Shown here: positions 40,905-52,783 of the stretch, piece after piece | Layout: each line of letters starts with the position of its first letter | Numbering within the stretch: position 1 is the first letter of the stretch | Assembly: GCA_034687125.1 (NCBI GenBank) | Contig: JAQGBZ010000132.1 | Coordinates: 62,001-126,000 of the forward strand | From: Neelides folsomi | Lineage: Eukaryota; Arthropoda; Collembola; Neelipleona; Neelidae | Direction of reading: 5' to 3' | DNA: 64,000 bases | Made by a program: the position numbers and the translations under genes | Notes under the pieces: model-generated | What the model saw: only the letters and a program-made list of their open reading frames with translations | Told to the model about the DNA's origin: nothing | Databases searched by the model: none

Positions 40905-43204
40905 CTTTGATGTTCCCTCCGGTTACCGGTATAAGATCATAGTTATACCGGTTCTAAAATACATAATTAGAGTCGGGTAACTATTTAAGATTATTTAGTT
41001 GATAGATTATTTATTTAGTTGTTAGATGATAGCTGAGAGTTAGATATTTGACTATATGCTGCCAGAATTTAATACAGAATACAATATTATGTTGTTTGTA
41101 TAAAAAAACAATATATGGCGGGTTATATTGTTTAGTAATGCCCCAAATCTGATATTTTATATTTAAATGTATACAAAATAGCTATAGATGATGTCTATAT
41201 TTTGATGATAAATGATATTTGTGAAGAAAGGAGTGATTCAACATTGGTTAAAGCCAAAGGCTTTACAAGATGTCAGGGAGAGATCATGATTTAAGATGGA
41301 TTGCTTTTGACAAGCTCTGAAAGGGAAATTCGTGCTTTTGCTCTTTTGACTCTCTTGTACCAAAATCCCTCAAAACTTTTCCGACCCCGATACAATTTCT
41401 TATCACGATTTTATCTTCCATTATTTAAAACTCCGAAATTGCAAAACTCAATTTTTTCTTCATGTTGGTAAAAAATTCAATACTACTTATAAAAGTATAT
41501 CATACTTAATATATAAGTACATTGTAATATTCAATACATACAATATTGACTTTTTATTATGATTTAGCTCATTTAGGGGAATTGACTATTAAATACACAA
41601 AAGGGTATAATTTAAAGATCAGAGTAGAGTCATCAGATTGAGCGAGGTTTAAAGTGAACCTCCCGATATCCCTTTCCTGACCCTTGACATCCTGGATGAA
41701 ATATGACCCATTTGGTTGTAAATGGGGCGAGTTATGCAAGACCCAAAGCACCTGCTCATTTTCAAGATTTCATTTCCTTTGGTGGGATATCGAGGGAAGC
41801 ATAATGATTGCCTTGATAATATTTTAAGGGTTCCTCCCTTGATTTTATCTCATTTTATTCATTAAGCCCTTTGGTACTTTTCTCCTTTCAAAAGGATTGA
41901 AATTTCCCACTCCGCCTATTACGGCTATTACAGCTATTACTTCCATGCTTTATCTCTTCCATTAATACATTTTGAAGTGGTGGGCCATATGTGAATGTAC
42001 CATAATATGTACCATACATTGTACATATGGAACTATTGTTGGTTCTAATAAATATTCCTCATCATTTTCTAATGGAAATTTGAGGTTTTAGACTGAAAAT
42101 ATATACAGATATATTTCCTATCCATGTGCATGTATTTTAATGAAAATGAAAGGGTCGATGGTTCAGTGTTTGGTTTCAACTAAAAAGAGTTACGATGTTG
42201 GAACGATAAGTCGTGGTTGAAATTGGCATTAGGAGTTCTAATAGGATCACACATTGCTTTGACAGTAATTAACACTTTCTGACTTCCCCTTTCACTTCCT
42301 TTCTCTTCAACAATACTCCATATGATACATTCAATATATTAAATATATACAATTACATATACAGATATGTGAACTACTTGTATTATTTACACAGTGTAGT
42401 ATCAATAACATAGGATATGTTATATGGTTATGTAAGCTATACAATCAATTTGTTTTCCCATGATGGAACAAGATAGAAAAAAACTATTGTTGTATAAGCA
42501 AAGGATGAACAAAGGCCGATGTGAAATAATGCATATTGTGGTGGCAGAAATCATTTTTCATTTCCCCCCAAATCCTTCTAATAACCATTAAGGAATCTTA
42601 CAAAGGAACGATGTAAAATGTACAAAGGGGAAGATAGGAAGTGGAAATGAAGTGTAAACCAGAGCTTAATACATTATGATAATAGGAATAATATTGATTT
42701 TCAATTTTTCACCCAAACTAATTATTGTTCTGAGACCATTTGTCGTAGAAGTAAGTATGGAGAATTAGGAGAAGGATTAAGCTTGTACTCCCAATGTAAC
42801 GAATATTCCCATTGTAATGAATGGGGGCGTTTGGAATGGAAATGTGTTGGGATTATTTGGATTCCACATTTAAATAATGGTGGATTTGAATGCTGTGAGA
42901 GATTGTGAGTTTGGTGGAACTTCATTGTCGGTTTGGTCCAAGAGGGTGGAACTTGGAGTGGAAAACGGGTAATTGAGCCAGATTGAATTAGCTCACTCAC
43001 TCAGTGGAGATCCATTAAAAGGAAGGAAGATTGAGCCGGGAAGAAGAAAGTCGATTCTTCATCATTCCCTTAATCTTAATTGCTTCTGAATTAACAAACT
43101 TGAAGGTTTCAATAATAAATGATCTTTCTATGTCATTCGGTCACTCCTTTTCATTAATATTAGATAAACTTATCAACCATGGAGTTTTCAACAAAGGATA
43201 TATA

Positions 43205-43280
43205 CAGGGTGGATCAAAAGTTGCTTTCATTTTTACTTAGAAAACCATATAAAAAAGAAAGCAACTTTTGACCCATCCTG
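43205..43280. mobile_element. Short hairpin MITE-like element with TA target duplication (copy 3)
   Basis: Left end CAGGGTGGATCAAAAGTTGC; the right end is the reverse complement finishing in GACCCATCCTG. TA flanks lie at 43203-43204 and 43281-43282. The unit is 76 bp with arms of about 30 bp. Unlike copies 1 and 2, the flanks are not mirror images. This copy shares the inner AAAAGTTGCTTTC part with copy 1 and the outer GGGTGG part with copy 2. Confidence 0.75.
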
Positions 43281-44323
43281 TACATAATAACCATATAAAA
43301 TATATGTTTATTATGTAATATATATTTAATATATGGCCTTTATAGGTAATACTGATATATGGCTTATAAAATATATGCAATGTTTGTACTTATACAGATA
43401 TGATTTCATGTAGACAATTTTATCTTTAAATATACTTATGGTCTTAATATCTCCTCTGTTCCGGTTATTTAATAAAAGGGTCGTTTAAATTGAGTGTTAT
43501 CTTTAAGTTGAAAGTAAATGTGATTTAATTCACTTAACTTTATATTAAATAAGAAGAATTGAAAAATAAACAGACTCTCAACGTCTCCTCATTCACAATT
43601 ATGTCCCTTAATTGAAATTCTTAATGGGAGTAATTACGGAAGGAAGACGGCGATTGAAAACGTCCATAACTCACTTTGAAAGTTCTCAATCCTTTTCCAT
43701 CATTGGATAAATAGAAGATCCGAAGACCCAATATCAAAATATCTTTAATCTTTTCTATTTCAAATCCAAACGACTTTTCCTATTCAAACTCAATGTTTGT
43801 CATTTCGCAAAACCATTAACCTTTAAAGCACAACATTGGTCCAATTGTCCTTTGTGTTCTAAGGACGTCTTTAGCATTTAAGTTAATGTTCTCAAATGAA
43901 AGTAAAGTCTTTCCTACGAAGTATTAGAATTCCTTAAGAAGATTGTAAAGTGTCCAATTTAGGTAAAGACTCTTTTGGACTCATCTGTGAGTCTGTGACT
44001 GTGTGATTGTCCATGATTTGATTGGAAAGGATCTTGACGGATTCTAGTTCAATTTTAAATTAGAGCTTGGGAGAGATTAAAGAAGAGGAGGAATTAAAGA
44101 AGGGACGGAGGATAAGTGAATTGGAAGAGAGCGTGGGATTAGAATTACCAAAGAAGAGGGAGAAAGAAATTCGGAAGAAGAGCAAATGGTTCGCATCGGT
44201 TTAATGAGCCGTTTCCGTTCCGTTCTTCTCACTCCTATTGTGTTCCTTCTCCAAAGGGGAAATGAAGTTGGAAGTTCAAAACTCACTGTCCTTCCTTTCT
44301 TCTCCCCAATCTTCTATTCAATA

Positions 44324-44336
44324 CAGGGTGGGCATT
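44324..44336. mobile_element. Possible solo tip of the hairpin MITE family
   Basis: CAGGGTGGGCATT preceded by TA matches the first ten bases of the family tip and then diverges. No partner arm is seen. A chance match cannot be excluded. Confidence 0.25.
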
Positions 44337-45676
44337 GGACATTCTTACTTTTACTATAACTTTCTTATTACTTTATTTACTATTTACGATCTTCGGTAGT
44401 TATATAGTAAAGAGATAAGTTAAGTATCTGTATAAAGGAGATCTGTACAGTTAGTTTCAGTAGGGATGAAAATAAAGGCGAATTTTTCAAGTTCAACCGC
44501 GTTGGACCGTCAAGGTGACAAATTCTTCATTTGGCCTTTAAATTCATAGACATAACATTGGTTTAGAGATATTTGGATTCTTTACATGCCATTGGCTATA
44601 GTGAGAATCTTGATTGAGAAAAGTTTATATTGAGGACAATTGTACAGATACTTTATTTATAAAACTATGGGGTATGTACATAGTATTTTTATCTATGGTA
44701 CTATACATATAAATAGTATTTTTATGTATGGTAGTTATGTGGAAGTTAGGAGTGTCTATATGTATTTGGTACAGTATGGTAGATATTCCGAGTATTTGCT
44801 TTTCTCAACCAATTTCTCGCCTTCGTTCCTCATTCGACCGGCATTAAATTAAAGTGTCAGAAGGGGTTAGAATGCGTATAAGTTTTCCGAACGACTTTTT
44901 CAAGATTGTGTATATAAGAGTTGGGAAATTTTTGACATTTTCATTTTTTCATTTATAAATTAGAAGGGGATTAAGTCGGCTACTCGAACACTAATTGAAC
45001 CTCCAGTTGGACTTGACATTTTGACATCAAAGTCATATTGATTTAATTTTTTACTAAATTTGGAGTTTAATAGGAATTTACCAAATTGAGAATTTAATTA
45101 GAATTTGCAAAATTTACAATGTTGGAATGATTGAAGACCAAATGTCAAATTCCCTTGAATGGGGAGAAGTTTAGTTTTTATTTGTGGGAGGAATCTGGTC
45201 GAGTGAAGTTGTCCGTATGTGAACATTTTAGTTGGAGATGGAAGAGAAACATAAAGGAAGGAAATGTGTTGGAAAAATCCCATTTCTCTCATTTCATTAC
45301 GATTTCACGATAAAATTACTATACGATTGGGCCATGAAGCTTTTCATATTTTCGGAACTGGAAATTTTGGCAGCCTTTTTACCGTTTTTTTACAACAGAG
45401 ATTTTACAGAATATGTGCTTATAAGAACACTTATACATATTTATAAGTACTTATAATGTATCTGTATATACTTGAATTGAAATAACTTGCATGTATGTAA
45501 TACAGGTATGTACTTACATTCAATGGTATGTGCAAATTGCCAAAATGGTAATTCAATAAGTCAAAGAAGGAAAACTTAAAAATTTTATTTAATTAAAATT
45601 AAACACAATGTGGGTGTTTGTGAATTGAAATTCATTTTCTGTTACATTTTATTTTCTCTATTTTAATACAGATATA

Positions 45677-45922
45677 CTGGGAGGGCCATAAGTATCATTT
45701 TTTTAATGGGCAACCATTTTAATGTGATTAAAGATAAAAATCTTTAAACATCGGCGATTTGTGTTAAATATATCCATCTACAATGAAGCAAACTAAAAAC
45801 TGATTTGGTCAAAGCATAAATAAAGGACAGCTACTTTTATTTGAGAAAACAGGCCCCGAGTTAACTGAGTTTTTTTAATATACGTTGCTATGAAAAAACT
45901 CAGTTAACTCTGGGCCACCCGG
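45677..45922. mobile_element. Larger composite relative of the hairpin MITE family
   Basis: The ends (left CTGGGAGGGCC, right GGCCACCCGG) are imperfect inverted repeats with TA at 45675-45676 and 45923-45924. Beyond the TAs, 45666-45676 and 45923-45933 are perfect 11-bp inverted copies. The right part contains its own hairpin, 45852-45875 against 45893-45916, matching at 23 of 24 positions and containing GAGTTAACTGAG. This looks like one hairpin element joined to, or nested in, a diverged relative. No coding frame is present. Confidence 0.6.
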
Positions 45923-46505
45923 TATATCTGTATATCCAAATGTTTGAGTCAATTGATTTTCTCATTATTGACTTTCTTGAAATTAAATTGAAAAGGGGGA
46001 ATGGTTTATTTAAACTCTTGACGCCTCCTTCACTCTCTCTCTAAAGGAGGTCAAAGGAAGTTCTTCCATTTCTTACAGCAAAATTCTCCCTCGCTCCTTC
46101 TCTTTGCTTTCACTCAAAATATCAAATATCAATAAAGAAAAGGTTTGAGAAATGAGCAGAAACCTTTTATCCCTTTTAAACAAATTATTCAAATATTTTG
46201 CTAATTTTCAATTAAATTCTAATATTAAAGTTCTTAAGTTATTCAATTAAATTCTTAAACATTATTTCATCTTTCATTTTGCAAAAGTTTCATTTTCGAA
46301 ATTTCAACTTTGTATCTTTATTTAAAATTGAATTTAAGGGATTTTTATAGTGCCGTTGATCTTTTCATGTTTCTTTATAGAAGATTAGTATTCCATTTTC
46401 ATCCTATCTGGCTAATCTCGTTGAAGTGGAAGTTGGCCGAAATAACAATAACCATAATCGTTAAAGAAGGACACGTTGAGTTCATTATCCCACCACACAA
46501 ACAAA

Positions 46506-46537
46506 CGGGGTATATTACACCTATGTAATATACCCCG
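46506..46537. repeat. Perfect hairpin, 13-bp arms, 6-base loop
   Basis: CGGGGTATATTAC at 46506-46518 pairs exactly with 46525-46537; the loop is ACCTAT. The four-G/four-C base of the stem stands out in AT-rich surroundings. Confidence 0.7.
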
Positions 46538-47360
46538 AAAAGAAGGTAATTAATTTTAATAATATAAAAGCTTCAATTGTTTCTAAAATCTCAAGTGTTA
46601 AATCTTAATTGTTTTAATTAACCATTTGACATTTCCTCTGTCTATTTCTTCTATTAGTAATATTACTTAAAGCTATCTTTAAGCATAAACCCAGCATTCA
46701 ATTCCTAAGAAAATTGTAATTGAAACTCTTTTCTCTCACCGCCCAATGTCGTTAACATTTAGTTATACCCAATTAGTTAATTAATTATTTTAGCGCCAAT
46801 TCTCACATAAGGGAAAGCAGTTAATTTCTTCCATCTTAATAGTCAATGGAATTTATGATGTTTAGCATCTATTCTCTTTTAACAGCTTAATAGGGTGTCT
46901 CATTAAGACTTAAAAGATGGTCCTTATATATTTTGACTAACTAATAATAATGGTACGGTAATGGGGCAGAAACGAGTGTTTAAATTCCATTCTATCTCTC
47001 CAAATTCCAAGACGTTCTTACTATAAGAAATACAATAAGATACTAACTAAGTATATACATACAAACTATATGTATGGTATGGTATATCTCGTACATTATT
47101 TACAGAGTATGTATATAATGTAGATCTATACATTCGTCGTATCATCCATAGTGTACCATACCATCCTGTATATTTTAAGTAGAAGAAGAGTCTAAACAAG
47201 AGTTACGCGATTAGCCACGTAATGAGCGAAGAGCGGAAGGAGAACTTCAACACAATTTGTGTTTGCTTTTATGGTCCAAGTGGAATCTTCACCAACAACA
47301 CAACAAAAGTAGCGTCATTCGGAGAAAACTTCTTTAGATATATTTTATACACATTTTACA

Positions 47361-47399
47361 AGAGATCTCATATAGAGATCTTATATAGAGATCTTATAT
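47361..47399. repeat. Three 13-bp tandem units
   Basis: AGAGATCTCATAT is followed by two copies of AGAGATCTTATAT. Each contains the palindrome AGATCT. Confidence 0.65.
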
Positions 47400-50370
47400 C
47401 AATATATGGCATTACATACCGGCTGCAAATATTAGTTCAAATACGATAGACAGATATAAGATGCTATACAATATACAGTAAATATACCAGTAAATATTAC
47501 CTATATTATATAGATTCAATATGAGAGTAGTTAGTGAATATTATAGATAAATAAAAAGTTTCACAATTATTGGTACTCTGATCATACAACTTGATAATAA
47601 AAGAAAATGTGAAGTGAAATAAAATAAATAAAAAGAGTGGTGGAATTTGAAAAAGTTTTCGTTAGTCTCGTTTCACTCGACATGTTCAAAAACATTTCGA
47701 CTTTTGATACGTTTTCATAGATGTGGTACATACCATACATATAAGTATAGTATATCTCATGTATCCTATTATAATATTATAAGTATATCTTATAAATATC
47801 AAAGTTAAAGTTATAAGAAGACTGTTGTACTCCAATTTTTTTAAACTTCTTATAAGACTTCTTATATGATGAGAGAAAAAGGAGCGAATTTAGGAAAGTA
47901 ACAGATGCTTTTCCCTCTTACTTTCAAATTCCACATAAAATAACAAAAGTGGGAAATTGTAAAGATATCAAAAGGATTTGAAAAAACCTCGACTTTTTAA
48001 AGACTTGATGTTGTAAATGGTATCACAATAATACAATAAATGTACCTTTTATATTTATAAAAAATATCGATTTGCTCTTAAATTCTCTTTTGTATTCTTT
48101 CCGAATTCACTCAGCAAATTCTCTCAGTAAATGTGCATTTGTTAAAGAGGATATTTTACTATATAAAAACTTTGAATAATTACATGTCGGTGTTAAATAG
48201 TTTTTTGTCTGATCAATTTGATATTTGGAGTTACTTAAGGGCCATTTAGGCTCAATGAAAATCCTCAATGAAAATCCTTCAAAGTGGAAGACCGGATTTG
48301 GCAGATGAGCTGAGTAAGTCGGGAAAAGTCGACGTTGGGTCTTAAGACGAGTTTAAGGGCATTTGGCAAAGTTGGGTCTTTTTTCACCAACTCTACTTTC
48401 TCTTACTCTTGTTGGTTTTGAGGGAACCGAGTTAGTTCGACCAAGGAGGTTGGGAGGAATTTGGGAGAGTTGGGAAGTGTATTGATATGCCTATAGGAGA
48501 GGGATAGCCAGGAATGGAGATAACTTCACATTTGAGTGAGATGAATGGGCAATTGGACATGGTTGGACTGGCGTTGGGTCTTGGGACTCGCGACAACGGC
48601 GGCTTCGCTCCTTTTCAAATTCTAACTCTTAATGGAGACCTCGAGCCGACTGTTGACTTCCTCAACCCTTGATTCTGTCAGGGAGGATGAGAGATGAGAG
48701 CTACAGCATTATTATTATTATTATCCGGAGAGATCTCCTTTGTCCAAACACCGATGTCTCTTATTCAAATATGGATGGGTTGGAGGGAAAAGAGCCCTGG
48801 GAATTAAACTTGAACTATATGGATATAAATTAATACAACTACCATACATAAATAGTAAAACATATATTACATATAAATATCTGTACTATACATATACATA
48901 CAAACACATACAGAATATCAGTAGGTATTATACAGATAGGTAGATAGACATAAGAGAAAATTCTGACAGAATATATAAATATTGTTTAATGTCAACTGTG
49001 AAAGCTTAAATTAGGTTATACTGATGAAATACATATTTATATGTAACATAATATATACTTAATATTATTTTACGTATCCAGATTATATACAGATAGATAT
49101 ACAGATTTTACATGCAGGTATATTATATTTGTATCCTATTTGAATCTGTGTAATAAGATGTTGAAAGATAGATCAATAGACTTGATTTAGCTTTGATGTT
49201 CACAAGCTAATGTTCTACTACCTCTTTCATCAATCTTGAGCTTTCATCCTTCCGGTTCCGGATTTCAAACCTTTGTCAACATTGTGGATTGACAAGTTGA
49301 AATTGTGACGGGGATGTTGGTTTATATAATATTTATAATAAACTGGAGAATCCAGAGATTGTCAATATCAACTTCAATATTAAAGAACTTCAAAGTTATT
49401 TGACAGCCTTTCACCCTTAAACTTTGTTCATTAATAAACTGGGATTTTGATATTAAAATTTCAATTTATAAAATTTCAATTTACTCTTCCTTTAATTGTC
49501 TTTTAATAACTATCCTTTTCTCTTGCAGAGTTCCAGATTTAAGATGGACGGATGAAAACGTATTAAAACCTGAATTCCGATTTTGTTCATATTTGTGAAA
49601 ATTAAAGGTAATTAAAATTTTTACTCTGTAAACTCTGTATAAATAATTAGTTAAAAAATACTTCAGGGCTTTTAAATAATTATACAAACTATTTACATTT
49701 ATGATATATATGTTAAAGATAATTTTTTATATTTTTTCTAAATGGTTCATTAAGTATTAAATAGACTCATTCATTAATTTTCCCACAATTGAATTAACGA
49801 AAAAAAGAAATTTATAGCTAGTAGTAATATTTATTTAACATTGTTCTGTTCTGGATCAAATGGATTTGAGATATCTTTTGGTTGAAACCGTTGAAGGTTG
49901 TGAAAGGAGAAATCTCTCGGTTGATTTATTTCCCTCTCCGCCTCCTATGGTTCGATAACTATTAACAAAAGCGGGTAAAATCGAGTCTCTTAGGACTCCG
50001 AAAGACCAAATTCATCATAAAGTGAAAGAGAGGATGAGGGAAATGCGTAGTCAATATAAATAACTTTTTTATCCTCCTTTTTTAAAAACATCTTTTGTCC
50101 CTCGAGGAGACCAATGATAGAACATATGGTTTATGGTCTTTCATATCATCTCCTTAAACGTTATTGTTTCCGACTTCCGACCAAACTCTGAATTTCCGAG
50201 GGAAATGGTCGGAGAAATAAAAAATGTCCCCCAAGTTAAAACTTTTTCAATTGAGAAACAAAAGGAAGTGAGGTACATTGAGCTATGACTTTAACCATTA
50301 CAATCATCATTCTCATAAATAATATATATAAAAATGTGCGAATTTTGAAGAATTTTGAATTGCGAAAATG

Positions 50371-50444
50371 TGAATTTGTGAATTTTGCAAATTCAATGAT
50401 TTAGATATGAATTTGTGAATTTTGTAAATTCAATGATTTAGATA
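50371..50444. repeat. 37-bp tandem duplication
   Basis: 50371-50407 and 50408-50444 differ at one position (C in the first, T in the second). The unit begins TGAATTTGTGAATTTTG. High identity suggests a recent duplication. Confidence 0.7.
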
Positions 50445-50840
50445 TTTTATAGGAATTAGCCATGTGACGAATTCTTTAATTGAATGATTGTAGGAAAGAT
50501 TTAAATTCAAGAGGAGTTTTGGGATCTCGGTTCCTTCATTTGCAATTTGGATTTTTCTTAAGTTTGGAATTTTGAGTTTGGTTATTAGAGTCTGTTTGTG
50601 ACTTTGGTTCCATTTGTGTGAGGAAATAGGAGAAGTAGAAAAGACTTACAAGAGGCGAATTCAAATAAATTAAATTAAATGAGATTTCCTCCGCTCCTTG
50701 AGTGGCTTTTGCGGAATGCTAATCAGAGTCGTGGTCGGGAGAGCGAGTCACTCCTGGTAAAAGAATTCTTTTCTTTGTGACAATGAGGAGGAGCTTTCAT
50801 ATAATCCTCTATGTGAAATACTCTCTATGGAAAATATAAA

Positions 50841-50877
50841 TTCTCTCTCTCTCTATCTATATATATATATAATATAT
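50841..50877. repeat. Compound (TC)n-(TA)n microsatellite
   Basis: A TC run at 50842-50854 passes through CTATCTA into an alternating TA run up to about 50877. A short (ATT)n run is also seen at about 48707-48722. Confidence 0.7.
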
Positions 50878-51391
50878 TCTCCGACTCTTAGTATGCAAAT
50901 GAAATTGAACTTGTGATATATAAAGGACGGTCATATGAGAAATCTATGAGAAATCCTCTATGAGAAAGAGCTGTATATTATAACAATGAATGAATGCATG
51001 TGAAGTCCCGAATCTTCCAGTGGGTCGGAAACGGCGAGGAATGCCGGTAATGTAAATGAGAATGAGGATTTGCTTCATTTCATTCCACTTGGCTTTGACC
51101 AAGTTTTCCAAATTTTCAGCTTCCCATTCAATTTGGAAACCGGCGGGTCGAAGATTGTGGAGAAGTAGAAATGGTGGGAAAAGATAAGAAAACACCAAAC
51201 GTCTTTTATTCACTCTGAGTTATGGACAAAGTTGGGATGAATTGATTCAGCTTATTATTACTTTATATAAGAATTATTACTTTACAAGAATTATTAACTC
51301 TGCTCTGTGGAACATTTAAGCTCCTTTAATATTAAACAATCTTAAGTTGATGGAATTGAGAACTCACGTGGAGAAAGCTTATCTCTATATA

Positions 51392-51429
51392 CAGGGTGGG
51401 CCATAAGTTGCTTTCTTTGGTCAACCCTG
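51392..51429. mobile_element. Internally deleted copy of the hairpin MITE family
   Basis: The left arm CAGGGTGGGCCATAAGTTGC continues into CTTTCTTT and is followed directly by the right tip CAACCCTG and TA. TA flanks lie at 51390-51391 and 51430-51431. The 38-bp unit has lost the right inner arm. The left arm is nearly identical to copy 2 at 8352. Confidence 0.6.
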
Positions 51430-51886
51430 TACATACAGATGTATCTGTAGTACATATGTAATATTATATAGAATATCTTTATCTTTATATTCGAGTTTTT
51501 CTTAGGATATTGAAGGTATGGATAGGAATGAAATTATTAGTTTTATTATCAAAGTTACTATTTGACAACATTTATGAAAGATCTTGTAAGAAGGGAATGA
51601 AACTGATATTATGAATACCAAAACCCACTTTTCCTTCTTTGATGAAAACGCAAAGGGCGGAATTTGGGAATTTGGGTTCTTCGAACGTTCATGAGCAGTG
51701 AAGAATTACGACCAACTTGGGCTCATCAGTATTCTGCACTCAATTCAACCAGAATTTCCTTCCCATTTCTTATATGCAAAATATTTGGTTATCTGGGCGG
51801 TTTTACTAAACCGCCGAGTGGCAATTCTCACCCAGATCAACTTAAAGCCAATTCAACTTATTATTACATTACTACTATTGCATAGA

Positions 51887-52060
51887 GCAGTATATAGTCA
51901 ACGCAGCATATAGACAGATCAGATTGCAGCCAGATTATAGTCAGGGCAGCTTATAGTCAGATCATTTTATAACCAGGCCAGGGCAATATATAGTCGGATC
52001 ATTTTAAAACCAGGGCAGTATATAGTCAGATCATTTTATAACCAGGGCAATTTATAGTGA
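51887..52060. repeat. Degenerate 32-37-bp minisatellite
   Basis: Clear units lie at 51944-51980, 51981-52012 and 52013-52044, with a partial unit at 52045-52060. Each starts GGGCA and contains TATAGTC, GATCATTTTA and AACCA. More diverged partial copies with GCAG and TATAG precede them from 51887. Confidence 0.7.
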
Positions 52061-52757
52061 TACAAAGAGTATATTTATTACGTGTTATTCCTTGTTATAT
52101 CATGGAACTTTTTGGATTGAACGGCGGTTTTTAAAGGAAAGGGTTTGAGTTGAAGTTTATTACCCGGGCTTCCTTCCTTCAACCCGGCCATCTTATTTAT
52201 ATGAAAAGACGGTGGATAAATGTTGAGTCTTGGGAGTGAGCCATTCATTTCCTCTTTTACGATGGGGAGTTGGTGGGCCAACATATTCCTTCTCCTGTCC
52301 AAGGGCTAAAAGACCGTGGAAAATTTTACTATAAGAATCCAATGAGCCTTTTGAGCCTCAACCTCCATGGAATCAACTTCAAACTTACACTCAATTCATG
52401 TCGATGGAAAGTTCAGAATATACATAAAATATATGTAATATATTTACCTAAAAGCGTAAATATACCAAAAGTTTCTCTTTTGAAAATATACCTATAGTTA
52501 AACTATGCGTGTATTTAAGCATCTATAGTAGTAGAGTTAAGAACAGTTTATAAAGACGTTTATAAAGACGCTTTAGGGCAGTTGGAGAAAATTGTCCTCT
52601 ATGACTTTTAAATGTCCCTTTTACTATTGTAGTGGAAGTTGAGGAAGTGTGTGGCGGAATCCTTGGGGGCTTTTGACTTCCCAAAAATTTCCATTTCATT
52701 TGCCCTCCAAATTCCCTTTGAAAAACCTTGGATATTTTACATCTTTATTGCACATCA

Positions 52758-52783
52758 ATTCGATGCCATCGATGGCATCGAAT
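52758..52783. repeat. Perfect 26-bp palindrome
   Basis: ATTCGATGCCATC at 52758-52770 is followed directly by its exact reverse complement. ATCGAT sits at the centre, and GCCAT cores point in both directions. No flanking element ends are visible. Confidence 0.7.

Larger units (their letters stand above)
40953..45665. other. No gene seen: intergenic DNA around MITE copy 3
   Basis: AT islands at 41040-41230, 41990-42130, 42310-42440, 43290-43450 and 44640-44780. A CTATTAC(G/A)G repeat lies near 41925-41942. A possible solo MITE tip is at 44324. No coding signal. Confidence 0.55.
45934..51389. other. No supported gene: intergenic or intronic DNA
   Basis: Besides the hairpin and repeats listed, a 52-codon frame at 48514-48672 has an unusually protein-like, G/C-ending codon make-up and is recorded as a lead. 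AT islands lie at 47030-47170, 47340-47560 and 48830-49140. Confidence 0.55.
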
